Part shown: positions 18,845-27,210 of the stretch, one piece after another
How positions within the stretch are numbered: the stretch's first letter is position 1
Layout of the letters: every line of letters starts with the position of its first letter
Source: a virus
Reading direction: 5' to 3' (one strand)
Virus record (IMG/VR): IMGVR_UViG_3300042391_000634
Coordinates: 186,001 to 250,000 of that record
DNA: 64,000 nucleotides
Notes under the pieces: generated by a model
Told to the model about the DNA's origin: nothing
The model's database searches: none
Seen by the model: only the letters and a program-made list of their open reading frames with translations
Program-made: the position numbers and the translations under genes

Positions 18845-19786
18845 ATGAGCACCCAAGAAGTAGATTACTCCGCAGTATTCGATATTTTAGAAGATATGTT
18901 TGGTGACTATAAAAATCACAATGATTATAGATACCAAGTGTCATTTGACTGCCCCGTGTGTTCACACGAAATTAAAGGGTTAGAACAAGGAGATGGTAAA
19001 GGAAATCTTGAGGTGAATTACAAGTATGGTGTTTATAAATGTTGGGTGTGTGCTGAAACACATGGAACTCATGGTTCAATTTATAAACTAATTAAAAAGT
19101 TTGGGAATCCAAAACAATTAAAGAAATATCTTTTATTGAAACCTGAGGATGATGAAGAGATTGCAAATAGAACATACAAACCAGTTAAATTACCAAAAGA
19201 ATTTATTTTATTTAAAGATGCTAGTATGGGACTTAAGATGACCCCACAATACAAGCAGGCATATAACTATATCAAAAATAGACACATAACAGATTTGATG
19301 TTACAAATCTATAATATTGGTTTTTGTTATAGTGGACCATATGAAAGTAGAATTATAATTCCATCTTATGACGAGAACAAAAGAATAAATTATTTTATTG
19401 CTCGTTCTTATTTACAGAAGACAAAAAGAAAATACATGAATCCTGAAGCACAAAAGGAAACAATTATTTTCAATGAACATTTAATTAATTGGGACGAACC
19501 AATATACATAGTAGAAGGAGCTTTTGATAGTATTTTTATTCCTAATGCAATTCCAATGTTGGGAAAGTTTATTAGTGAACATTTATTTATGAAACTCTAC
19601 AATAATGCCAAAAAAATAGTTATAGTATTAGATCCTGATGCGTATAATGACCAAGAAAGATTATACCATAGGTTAAACTGTGGTAAGTTAATGGGGAAAG
19701 TGTGGAGTATTAAATTGGAAGGAGATAAAGATATTGCCGATTTACAAGGGAACTTAAGTGAATATAAAATGAAACAAATAGATTAG
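18845..19786 (+). CDS. DnaG-like DNA primase
   Basis: A 313-residue protein with two primase modules. The zinc-binding module has Cys36/Cys39 ('CPVC') and Cys66/Cys69 ('CWVC') followed by His73/His76. The Toprim core has Glu224 in 'IVEGAFDSI' and Asp263/Asp265 in 'VLDPDAYND'. It makes RNA primers at the fork. It is shorter than bacterial DnaG and lacks an obvious C-terminal helicase-binding domain, as in T4 gp61-type primases. The ATG at 18845 is chosen because the upstream in-frame TTG at 18773 lies inside the hairpin region and would add a non-conserved Phe/Ile-rich leader. Confidence 0.85.
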   Translation: MSTQEVDYSAVFDILEDMFGDYKNHNDYRYQVSFDCPVCSHEIKGLEQGDGKGNLEVNYKYGVYKCWVCAETHGTHGSIYKLIKKFGNPKQLKKYLLLKPEDDEEIANRTYKPVKLPKEFILFKDASMGLKMTPQYKQAYNYIKNRHITDLMLQIYNIGFCYSGPYESRIIIPSYDENKRINYFIARSYLQKTKRKYMNPEAQKETIIFNEHLINWDEPIYIVEGAFDSIFIPNAIPMLGKFISEHLFMKLYNNAKKIVIVLDPDAYNDQERLYHRLNCGKLMGKVWSIKLEGDKDIADLQGNLSEYKMKQID

Positions 19787-19787
19787 A

Positions 19788-20657
19788 ATGAATTTAAAAG
19801 ACATATCATTAGAAATTAATGATTTATTAGAAAAAAGAAGACAAGAATTAGAATTAACATTCATAGAAGAAGAACATATCTACTATATGAAAGATGTTGA
19901 TGGTGAAGTTAAAAAGAACTTTCCATCAGTATCAAAAATTGTAAAGAAATTTCATAAACCATTTGATGCTGATGGTATGGCATTAAAAATGTCTAAAGGT
20001 GACCCTGAAGGACAAGCGGAATTACTTGCCGAATGGAAAGAAGCTGGTGACCTATCAACTAATATGGGTAGTAGAGTTCACTTTGAATTGGAGAAAGATT
20101 TAATTGGTCGTTTTGGTAATTACAAAGAAGTTAGGCAACCGATATTTGAGATTAATGAAGAACAACAACGCAAAAGTGATGCAATGATTAAAGCGGGAAA
20201 AGATTTTCTTGATTTAATGTTAGAACGAGGAGGGGTGTTATTAGATACAGAAATTGTATTAGGTGACCCGACAGAACAATACACGGGGCAACCCGATAAG
20301 TGTTGGTTGATGCAAAATAAAACAAAAGATGATTTTGGTTTTGTAATTACTGATTGGAAATCAAATAAGCCAAAGAACTTTGAAGTACATCATTATACTG
20401 GTAGATTATACCCACCATTCAACAACTATCACGATAATGCTTTAGGACATTATTATTTACAACTACCATTATATGGTCGATTGTTGCATAAGATGTTAGA
20501 AGGAACAAAATATTCCGATACTAAATTATTAGGTGGAGTTATAGTTCTATTAAAAGAAGATGGGACATTTACTGAATATAAAGTTCCACCACAAATAACA
20601 AATGCAATCCTTACAATGGATTTATCAAAATATATTTCAAGATGGTCAAAAAAATAA
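19788..20657 (+). CDS. PD-(D/E)XK (RecB/Cas4-like) exonuclease
   Basis: A 289-residue protein carrying the RecB-nuclease motif set in order: His98 in 'GSRVHFE', Glu155 in 'TEIVLGD', Asp170 in 'TGQPDK', Asp189-x-Lys191 in 'ITDWKS', and Gln225-x-x-x-Tyr229 ('QLPLY'). It likely resects or trims DNA ends together with the gp47/gp46-like complex encoded just downstream. Its ATG starts two bases after the primase stop and its end overlaps the next gene by 16 bases, indicating one operon. No iron-sulfur Cys cluster is visible, which distinguishes it from typical Cas4. Confidence 0.8.
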   Translation: MNLKDISLEINDLLEKRRQELELTFIEEEHIYYMKDVDGEVKKNFPSVSKIVKKFHKPFDADGMALKMSKGDPEGQAELLAEWKEAGDLSTNMGSRVHFELEKDLIGRFGNYKEVRQPIFEINEEQQRKSDAMIKAGKDFLDLMLERGGVLLDTEIVLGDPTEQYTGQPDKCWLMQNKTKDDFGFVITDWKSNKPKNFEVHHYTGRLYPPFNNYHDNALGHYYLQLPLYGRLLHKMLEGTKYSDTKLLGGVIVLLKEDGTFTEYKVPPQITNAILTMDLSKYISRWSKK

Positions 20658-21460
20658 TACACATTGCCGATTTACATATTCGAACAATTCAAATGCATGA
20701 TTTGTATAGAGAACAATTTGAAACATTAATTGATGATATAAGAGAACATAATATCGTATGGCACCAAGAAGGTATTCAATATGAAGAAATACGTATCGTT
20801 GTTGCAGGAGATATTGCACATCAAAAGATTAATATATCTAATGAACAACTATTATTAACAAGTTGGTTCTTAAAAGAATTATCAAAATATGGTAAGGTTG
20901 TTATTATACCTGGCAATCATGATTTCTTGGAAAACAATACACAAAGAATGGATAGTATAACACCGGTGGTTCAACTATTAGATGACCCAACTATTGTTTA
21001 TTATAAAGATAGTGGTGATTATATTGATGAAAATATCCAATGGGTAGTCTATTCATTATATCAACACAACGCACGTCCTGAATTTACAAAAGATGAAACT
21101 AAATTAACTATTGGATTATTTCACGGACCTATTATGGGATTATCAACTGACTTAGGTTATGAGTTTGAGGATGCGTATGACCAATTAAACTTTGTTGATT
21201 TGGATTTATTGTTATGTGGTGATATTCACAAGAGACAACAATTCACATTACCTAACGGAGGTCATGCAATTATGGTTGGTAGTCTTATACAACAAAACTT
21301 TGGAGAGACAGTTAAACATCATGGATATGGAATATATGATGTTGCAACAAATGAATATATATTTCATGATTTAGAAAACGAACAACCATTCCTACACTTT
21401 AGAATAAACGATATCAAAGACATAGAAAATGAAACCGAAGAGCACGTTAATCTTGGATAG
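20642..21460 (+). CDS. SbcD/Mre11-type nuclease, T4 gp47-like
   Basis: A 272-residue metallophosphoesterase with all the expected motifs: Asp10-x-His12 ('DLHIR'), Asp57 ('GDIAH'), Asn92-His93 ('GNHDF'), His161 ('FHGPI') and His196 ('GDIHKR'). With the SbcC/Rad50-like protein at 24146 it should form the end-processing nuclease-ATPase complex needed for recombination-dependent replication and host DNA breakdown. It overlaps both neighbours. Unusually, about 2.7 kb containing five other genes separates it from its ATPase partner, whereas the pair is usually close together. Confidence 0.85.
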   Translation: MVKKIIHIADLHIRTIQMHDLYREQFETLIDDIREHNIVWHQEGIQYEEIRIVVAGDIAHQKINISNEQLLLTSWFLKELSKYGKVVIIPGNHDFLENNTQRMDSITPVVQLLDDPTIVYYKDSGDYIDENIQWVVYSLYQHNARPEFTKDETKLTIGLFHGPIMGLSTDLGYEFEDAYDQLNFVDLDLLLCGDIHKRQQFTLPNGGHAIMVGSLIQQNFGETVKHHGYGIYDVATNEYIFHDLENEQPFLHFRINDIKDIENETEEHVNLG

Positions 21461-21962
21461 TGAGTTTATTCAATACTGTGAATTAAACAAAATAGTCAAT
21501 ATAGATAAGTTAGCACAGGAAACCTTCAGTAGAGGGTTTTCTTTGTTAAAGTATGGTGAGACACCAACTGGTAACAGAACTAAAGAAATAGTTGAGGTAA
21601 CAAAAGAGGTTATAAAAGAAGTTATCGTTGAGGTTGAAAAGATTGTTGAGGTTCCCGTTGAAGTCATTAGGGAGGTTATTAAAGAAATAACAATTGAGGT
21701 ACCAATAGAGGTTATTAGAGAGGTTATTGTTGAAAAGAAAGGTAAGAGTAAGACCGTAACTAAAGAGGTGATTAAAGAGGTTCCTGTTGAGAAAATAGTG
21801 GAGGTTATTAGAGAGGTTACTAATAACGATGAGATCGAAAAGTTGATGAAGGAGAATGAAAAATTAAAATCCGATTTAGATAAAATAACCAAATCTTTAA
21901 GTGGATTGGGTAAAGGTAGATACCTTAAAAATAGTGACTTAGGTTCACTATATGATGAGTGA
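21429..21962 (+). CDS. EV-repeat, coiled-coil-like protein of unknown function
   Basis: A 177-residue protein starting within the end of the nuclease gene (32-base overlap). Residues about 50-131 are a low-complexity run of Glu/Val/Ile repeats ('EVIKEV', 'VEVPVEVIREV'), giving alternating charged and beta-branched residues. Residues about 133-160 form a short Leu/Lys coiled-coil-like stretch. The first 45 residues look globular and the last 20 are Gly/Leu-rich. No enzyme motif is present. Its position behind the gp47-like gene suggests a partner or regulator of recombination. The repeat could form a long beta or amphipathic rod. Function unknown. Confidence 0.6.
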   Translation: MKPKSTLILDSEFIQYCELNKIVNIDKLAQETFSRGFSLLKYGETPTGNRTKEIVEVTKEVIKEVIVEVEKIVEVPVEVIREVIKEITIEVPIEVIREVIVEKKGKSKTVTKEVIKEVPVEKIVEVIREVTNNDEIEKLMKENEKLKSDLDKITKSLSGLGKGRYLKNSDLGSLYDE

Positions 21963-21964
21963 TA

Positions 21965-21977
21965 ATTTTCGGCAACT
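21965..21977 (+). promoter_or_regulatory. 13-base box ATTTTCGGCAACT, copy 2
   Basis: Identical to 18691-18703 and followed after 26 bases by TATATTTTATTAATA at 22004-22018. It probably starts a transcript for the gene at 22034. Confidence 0.5.
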
Positions 21978-22003
21978 TACTTTTTTTTACGGAATCTTTT
22001 GTC

Positions 22004-22018
22004 TATATTTTATTAATA
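22004..22018 (+). promoter_or_regulatory. TATATTTTATTAATA promoter-like element
   Basis: Shares the core of the element at 18732. It lies 15 bases before the ATG at 22034. Confidence 0.45.
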
Positions 22019-22033
22019 TAAATAATAACATAA

Positions 22034-22558
22034 ATGGCAAAAGTTTACAACGCCGGTGGATTCGATGATACACCATCGAGACTGGCAACAATCAAATTCT
22101 TAAAAGAAACATTCAATTTAGATTTTAAATTAGGTTCTAAGTTTGGTATTGATACGGTATGTATCGATGACCCAACATGGGGGGCAGAAGTTGAACAATC
22201 TAAAACATGGACAGGAGATTTTTTCTCATCACAAAATAAAGGACTTAATAATAAATCTGGGTTAGGATTTATGACAGTTAACATTCCTTGGTGGAGAAAG
22301 GCAAAGTATTGGGCGCAAGATAATCCAGGTAAAGATAAGAATATGTATGTGAGAATGAATAAAGACGCATCACAAGTGATTGTTATTGAAGCACAAGTAT
22401 TTCATGATCCTGAAATGTGTTTAGAATCACATTTTAAAACAGGTTGGATTACAACTGGCGAAGTTGAAGAGTGGAGAAGTTTTAGAAGAGAACATGTTAG
22501 AGTTTTTAATTTAATAAACGGAGTTTATGTAGAAGATAAAATTGAAGTGTTATGTTAA
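22034..22558 (+). CDS. Conserved-looking protein of unknown function
   Basis: A 174-residue soluble protein, Trp/Lys/Asp-rich, beginning 'MAKVYNAGGFDDTPSR'. A central 'DDPTWGAEVEQSKTW' segment vaguely resembles the acidic strand region of small nucleases. No complete catalytic set can be named, so I leave the function open. It has its own promoter-like element and overlaps the next gene by seven bases. It sits between recombination genes and a possible restriction-modification pair, so a DNA-related role is possible but not shown. Confidence 0.55.
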   Translation: MAKVYNAGGFDDTPSRLATIKFLKETFNLDFKLGSKFGIDTVCIDDPTWGAEVEQSKTWTGDFFSSQNKGLNNKSGLGFMTVNIPWWRKAKYWAQDNPGKDKNMYVRMNKDASQVIVIEAQVFHDPEMCLESHFKTGWITTGEVEEWRSFRREHVRVFNLINGVYVEDKIEVLC

Positions 22559-22860
22559 TATTTTTTTGGTGTGTTGCGGCATATGGATGTGCTAGCATTA
22601 TTTCGTGGTCCGCAATATTTGAAGGATTAAGAGAATGGGTAAAAAATAAATCTTCTTGGTTTCATAAATTGATGACTTGTCCTTTGTGTCTTGGATTTCA
22701 TTTAGGATGGGTTATGTCACTTACATTAGGTGGTTTATGTAATCATTATTTTCAAACAAATTTATTTTGGGGTCTTTTTGCTGATGCTGTCTTTACTTCT
22801 GGTTCAACGTGGATTATTAATTCCATAACTGAGTTCTTTGAAGAAAGTCGTATTAAATAA
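22552..22860 (+). CDS. Small membrane protein with CPLCLGFHLG motif
   Basis: A 102-residue protein with an N-terminal hydrophobic helix (about 1-22) and one or two further hydrophobic stretches (about 48-63 and 70-90). Between them lies Cys-Pro-x-Cys-x-Gly-x-His-x-Gly, a motif I associate with DUF1360-like small membrane proteins, though this is from memory and not confirmed. The Cys/His set could bind a metal or heme-like cofactor. It overlaps both neighbours (ATGTTAA before, TAATG after), so it is co-translated with them. Its role in the phage is unknown. Confidence 0.55.
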   Translation: MLIFFWCVAAYGCASIISWSAIFEGLREWVKNKSSWFHKLMTCPLCLGFHLGWVMSLTLGGLCNHYFQTNLFWGLFADAVFTSGSTWIINSITEFFEESRIK

Positions 22861-23330
22861 TGAGAAAATTAGACACATATAATATTGATTGGATTAAAAT
22901 TGCCGAAGGATTTGGATTATCTAAAGAACAAACTATTGAATGTTTTAATGATGGTAGAATGATGGGTAGAATAGGTGAATTTTTACATAAAAAATCATCG
23001 GGAGGAGAAAGAGAAAATGAAAATGCTAGTTTTGATGTTACAGAATCTAATGGTATAAAAAGTGAAGTTAGATCTATTACTAAACAAATAAGTTTTGCTC
23101 CATCTAAAGAAACTGGATATGGAAGGAAAGTAACCTCTGAAGGTTTTAAAACAAAAATGGATAATCTTGATAGGTTTGTTGCGTTAGATTTAAGGGAATT
23201 AAAAAATGGTATATTATATACAATTGAAATAACTAAAGAAGATGTTTATAATTTACCATTAAGTTCAAATGTGTCAATTAAGGCAGAAAAATTTTACGAA
23301 ATTTATGATAGAATTAAACAAGATATATAA
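22860..23330 (+). CDS. Possible restriction-type nuclease upstream of methyltransferase
   Basis: A 156-residue protein with alpha/beta composition. It has a Glu in 'GRIGEFL' (about residue 40), an Asp in 'SFDVTE' (about 58) and 'SEVRS' (about 68-72). This spacing is like a small PD-(D/E)XK nuclease with Arg in place of the usual Lys. A conserved-looking tail ('DNLDRFVALDL', 'YTIEITKEDVYNLP') resembles endonuclease subunits that measure DNA. It overlaps the following DNA methyltransferase by about 26 bases, the classic layout of a type II restriction-modification pair. The nuclease call is tentative; an accessory factor for the methylase is the alternative. Confidence 0.4.
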   Translation: MRKLDTYNIDWIKIAEGFGLSKEQTIECFNDGRMMGRIGEFLHKKSSGGERENENASFDVTESNGIKSEVRSITKQISFAPSKETGYGRKVTSEGFKTKMDNLDRFVALDLRELKNGILYTIEITKEDVYNLPLSSNVSIKAEKFYEIYDRIKQDI

Positions 23331-24153
23331 TGAAAATTGTTTGGACACTTTATCTAAGGTAAAGGACAATACAATTGATTTAACAATAACATCACCACCA
23401 TATGATGATTTAAGAACATACAACGACCACGTTAAAGGTAATAAAACGGAATACAATGGTTATTCATTTGATTTTGAAAATATCGCAAGAGAATTGTATA
23501 GAACAACTAAACAAGGTGGTGTGGTAGTATGGGTGGTTGGAGATGGAACTGAAAAAGGAAGTGAAACGGGAACGTCATTCAGACAAGCACTGTTCTTTAA
23601 AGAAATTGGGTTCTTTATTCATGATACAATGATATATCAGAAAAATAATTTCTCAAATCCATCATCAACTCGTTACCATCAAATATTTGAATACATGTTT
23701 GTATTTTCAAAAGGAAAACCAAAAACATTTAATTCAATTAAAGATAGAAAAAACATTTACGCCGGTGTAGTTCCTTGGGGTAAAAATACGGTAACACAAA
23801 AAGACGGAACAAAAATTGAAAGACCTAAAAAGGCGTACGGTGAATATGGACAAAGGTTTAATATTTGGAAATATAAAACATCTAAGAACGGACAAGAAGA
23901 CGAGATAGCTTATAATCATCCAGCAATATATCCAATACAATTAGTAAAAGACCATATAATTTCTTGGAGTAATGAAGGTGATTTAGTTTATGATCCGTTT
24001 ATGGGTAGTGGGACTACGGCAAGAGGAGCAAGTGTATTAAATAGAAATTTTATTGGTAGTGAAATAAATGAAGAATATGTTAAAATAATTGAAGAGAGAT
24101 TAACATTACCATATATTGATAAATCAAATAATACCAACGAAGAAATTGAGTAA
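23305..24153 (+). CDS. DNA methyltransferase, beta-class (N4-cytosine or N6-adenine)
   Basis: A 282-residue protein with 'TSPPYDD' (residues 29-35, catalytic motif IV) placed before 'DPFMGSGTTARGA' (about 230-242, the AdoMet-binding motif). That order defines the beta class. SPPY is more typical of N4-cytosine and some N6-adenine enzymes, so the modified base is not settled. The start at 23305 ('MIELNKIYNENCL') is preferred over an earlier in-frame ATG at 23269 because that opening is typical of the family and reduces overlap. It probably protects phage DNA, or pairs with the possible nuclease encoded directly upstream. Confidence 0.85.
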   Translation: MIELNKIYNENCLDTLSKVKDNTIDLTITSPPYDDLRTYNDHVKGNKTEYNGYSFDFENIARELYRTTKQGGVVVWVVGDGTEKGSETGTSFRQALFFKEIGFFIHDTMIYQKNNFSNPSSTRYHQIFEYMFVFSKGKPKTFNSIKDRKNIYAGVVPWGKNTVTQKDGTKIERPKKAYGEYGQRFNIWKYKTSKNGQEDEIAYNHPAIYPIQLVKDHIISWSNEGDLVYDPFMGSGTTARGASVLNRNFIGSEINEEYVKIIEERLTLPYIDKSNNTNEEIE

Positions 24154-26482
24154 TCCTTTTATAAAAGTAACTTGGGAAGATGTTCCTGAAAATTTCACTC
24201 CTGAGAAAATCAGAAGGGTGAAATCTTATTTTGAGAAAAAATATAACGCAAAGACTGTTCAGGTAATAACTAAAACTTTAACTAACGTTAATCAAACACG
24301 TTTAGAGTCTTTAGAGGCATCTGATAATATCTTAGACCATCAATATCAAAAGAAATTGATGAAAGATTTTCTTTCCGATAATCATATAATCATTAAGGAG
24401 GAGTTAATGGAAAGATTAGATAATAAAGTGAATTCTCAAATAGATAAATTAAATGAAAACAAAGTCAGATATAATAAATGGTACATTAGAAAAGTTGAGT
24501 TTTCTAACTTCCTATCATTCGGAGATAATAACATTATTGACTTTACTGGTTTAGATGGTATTACAGTAATTGAATCCACACCTAAGAACTTTGGCGGTAA
24601 ATCTACATCATCAGTAGACCTTTTAATGTTCTTATTTTTTAACACAACAACTAAAACAAAAACTAACGGAGAGATCTTTAATAGATTTACCGATAAGAAT
24701 GATGTAAGTGTTCGTGGTGAGATTACAATTGATGGAGATGATTATGTAATTGAAAGAAAGACATCTCGTAAGATGAGTAAGTCAGGTGAATACACGGTTA
24801 AGAATGACTTAGAATTTTTTAAGAAAGCTGAAGATGGGTCTATTGTAAACTTATCTGGTGAACAAAGAAGAGAGACTGAAGCGTTTATATCTTCAGCAAT
24901 TGGAACACAAGAAGATTTCTTATCAACTATATTAACAACAGGTTATAACTTAGAAGAACTTATCGAATCTAAACCTACCGCTCGTGGACAGATATTAACA
25001 AAGTTCATGGGATTAGAAAGTCTTAAAGCAAAGGAAGAAATTGCTAAAGAGATGTTTAACGATTGGTCTAAGAAATTAGTATCCAATACATATAACAAAG
25101 TTAGTTTAGAATCTATTAATGAAACACACAAAGAAAGTATTATTAATTGTGAAAACGAAATTATTAAATTAACAAAAGAGTTAGGTAAATTTGAAAAAGA
25201 ATTAACAAAGTTAGAAAAGAAAAGAGACGAAGTGTTCTTAAAAAGAAACAACGACGTAGATAAGGAACTTATTAATACCAATCCAGTTTTATTACAAAGA
25301 GAAGTTACTTTTTTATTAACTCAAAAAAATGTAAGTCAAACAAACGCCGACGGAGTTAATGTAATAGAACCATCAGAGTTCTATTACGAAGACCAACATA
25401 AAGAGTTGAGAGGTGAAATGGCAAACCTACAAGGTGTTGATATTGCTTACAAATATGAAAAAACTCAAAGGGAAAAACTAATTAAACAATTTGAAGAAGG
25501 AACAGTTTGCCCAACTTGTAATCGTGCGTTAGATGAGGTTGACCATACTGATGAAATTAAAAAGATTAAAAAAGAAATTGAAGATATCATTAAAGAGATT
25601 GAATTAAATCAAAATCAATTTGATTTATTGAAAGAACAATCCGAAGGGTTTGATAAATTAAAAACTGAATTTGAGGCTTACGAAAGAAATAAACTTCGTA
25701 AGGAAAGATATGAATTAGAGGTTGAACAAAAACAATTGGAGATTGATGGTAAACAAAGAAGATTAGATAATTATGAAACCAATAAAAAGAAACTTGAAGA
25801 GAACCAAAAAATCGATGCAGAAGTAATTGCTCTTAAAACTAAAATAGAAACCGCAAACGGAGATATTAGACAAACTAATATGAATATTGAAAAACATACC
25901 AATAATATTATGAACATGAATGAGAAGATTGGTATTAATGAAGAGTTGATTAAAAAGATTACAGCGGAAGAAGAATTATCTGCTGTGTTTAAAATATACT
26001 TAACTGTTTATGGTAAAAATGGTATATCCAAAATTATTCTTAAAAATATGATTCCGTTAATCAATCAGGAATTGTATCGTTTGTTAGTGGATAGTTGTCA
26101 TTTCATATTAGAGATGAATATAAACGATAAGAACGAGGTTGAATTTATTATGATAGATACTGAGACCCGAATCGTTAAACCTCTTAATGCGGGTTCTGGT
26201 TACGAAAGAACCATATCCTCATTAGCACTTCGTAGTGTATTGACCAAGATATCGTCATTACCCAAGCCCAATATAGTTGTAATGGATGAGGTGTTCGGTA
26301 AGATTGCGGACGAGAACTTGGAAATGGTCGGTGAATTCTTTAAAAAGATTAAAAATTACTTTGACCATATATTAGTCATATCACACAATTCTTTAATACG
26401 TAATTGGTCGGATAACATCATTATGATTAAAAAAGAGGAGAATGTTTCATCAATAGATTTTATCACAACAAAAATTTCTTAG
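24146..26482 (+). CDS. SbcC/Rad50-type ATPase, T4 gp46-like
   Basis: About 778 residues. The Walker A region lies near residues 144-154 ('PKNFGGKST'), the zinc-hook CPTC (Cys455/Cys458) sits between two long Lys/Glu coiled coils, the ABC signature region is 'GSGYERTISS' (about 685-694), and Walker B is 'VVMDEVFG' (about 711-718). With the gp47-like nuclease it would process DNA ends. The start is uncertain: TTG at 24146 overlaps the methylase stop by eight bases, and TTG at 24116 is an alternative. About 120 residues precede the first ATPase strand, longer than usual for the family. Confidence 0.85.
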   Translation: MSNPFIKVTWEDVPENFTPEKIRRVKSYFEKKYNAKTVQVITKTLTNVNQTRLESLEASDNILDHQYQKKLMKDFLSDNHIIIKEELMERLDNKVNSQIDKLNENKVRYNKWYIRKVEFSNFLSFGDNNIIDFTGLDGITVIESTPKNFGGKSTSSVDLLMFLFFNTTTKTKTNGEIFNRFTDKNDVSVRGEITIDGDDYVIERKTSRKMSKSGEYTVKNDLEFFKKAEDGSIVNLSGEQRRETEAFISSAIGTQEDFLSTILTTGYNLEELIESKPTARGQILTKFMGLESLKAKEEIAKEMFNDWSKKLVSNTYNKVSLESINETHKESIINCENEIIKLTKELGKFEKELTKLEKKRDEVFLKRNNDVDKELINTNPVLLQREVTFLLTQKNVSQTNADGVNVIEPSEFYYEDQHKELRGEMANLQGVDIAYKYEKTQREKLIKQFEEGTVCPTCNRALDEVDHTDEIKKIKKEIEDIIKEIELNQNQFDLLKEQSEGFDKLKTEFEAYERNKLRKERYELEVEQKQLEIDGKQRRLDNYETNKKKLEENQKIDAEVIALKTKIETANGDIRQTNMNIEKHTNNIMNMNEKIGINEELIKKITAEEELSAVFKIYLTVYGKNGISKIILKNMIPLINQELYRLLVDSCHFILEMNINDKNEVEFIMIDTETRIVKPLNAGSGYERTISSLALRSVLTKISSLPKPNIVVMDEVFGKIADENLEMVGEFFKKIKNYFDHILVISHNSLIRNWSDNIIMIKKEENVSSIDFITTKIS

Positions 26483-26498
26483 TTTCAAATATCTTAAT

Positions 26499-26506
26499 TA
26501 TATTTG
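26499..26506 (+). promoter_or_regulatory. TATATTTG promoter box before ClpP-like gene
   Basis: A perfect match to the Bacteroidota -7 consensus TAnnTTTG, 23 bases before the ATG at 26530 in a 47-base gap. It suggests recognition by the host vegetative sigma factor. Confidence 0.55.
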
Positions 26507-26529
26507 TCCTATAAACTAAATTTACATTT

Positions 26530-27207
26530 ATGACACCTAAAGATTACCAACAATTTGGACTTTACGCTAAAGATAAAGGGATTAGCTCCTTAAATTTACA
26601 CTACCACAACCAAAAAATTGAGGACAGTTTAACTCCATATATTTTGGAGGAAAGACAAATGAATGTTACAATAATGGATGTGTTCTCAAGATTGATGATG
26701 GAACGTATCATTTGGGTAGCGGGGGGTGTGGATGACCATATGTCAACTATTTGTCAAGCACAGTTAATGTTCTTGGATAGTTTAGATGGTAATGATATTA
26801 CTATGCACATTGACAGTCCAGGAGGTTCGGTTAAATCCGGTTTATCAATTGTTGATGTAATGGATTATATCAAATCAGACATTAGAACAATCAACACAGG
26901 TATGGCGGCTTCAATGGGTTCAGTTCTATTAGGTGCTGGTACTAAGGGTAAAAGAGGGTCATTGAGATTCTCTCAAACCATGTTACACCAATCATCAGGA
27001 GGTGCTGGAGGTAATATTCAAGATGCGAGAATTACTTTCCAAGAATGGGAAAAAGTAAACAATATATTATTTGACCTTTTAGGTAAGTATTGTGGAAAAA
27101 CCGCTGAACAGGTTAAAAATGATGCTTCAAGAGATTTATGGTTAAATGCTGAAGAAGCACTTTCCTATGGAATTATCGATGAAATAGTTAAAAAGAAGAA
27201 AAAATAA
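26530..27207 (+). CDS. ClpP-like serine protease
   Basis: A 225-residue protein with the ClpP core. The oxyanion Gly pair is in 'IDSPGGSV', the nucleophile is Ser128 in 'GMAASMGS', His153 is in 'MLHQSSGG', and Asp202 is in 'ASRDLWLNAEEA'. The C-terminal 'ALSYGIIDEIV' is the usual handle-end helix. The N-terminus is longer than in housekeeping ClpP (about 45 extra residues). In phages such proteases can mature capsids or remodel host proteins. It is isolated by its own promoter-like box and a terminator, so it looks like a single-gene transcription unit. No Clp ATPase partner is seen in the window, so it may use the host's. Confidence 0.85.
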   Translation: MTPKDYQQFGLYAKDKGISSLNLHYHNQKIEDSLTPYILEERQMNVTIMDVFSRLMMERIIWVAGGVDDHMSTICQAQLMFLDSLDGNDITMHIDSPGGSVKSGLSIVDVMDYIKSDIRTINTGMAASMGSVLLGAGTKGKRGSLRFSQTMLHQSSGGAGGNIQDARITFQEWEKVNNILFDLLGKYCGKTAEQVKNDASRDLWLNAEEALSYGIIDEIVKKKKK

Positions 27208-27210
27208 GTA

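Noticed and set aside
18773-18845. Upstream TTG start for the primase
   Set aside because: It lies within the hairpin and terminator region and adds a Phe/Ile-rich leader unlike any primase.
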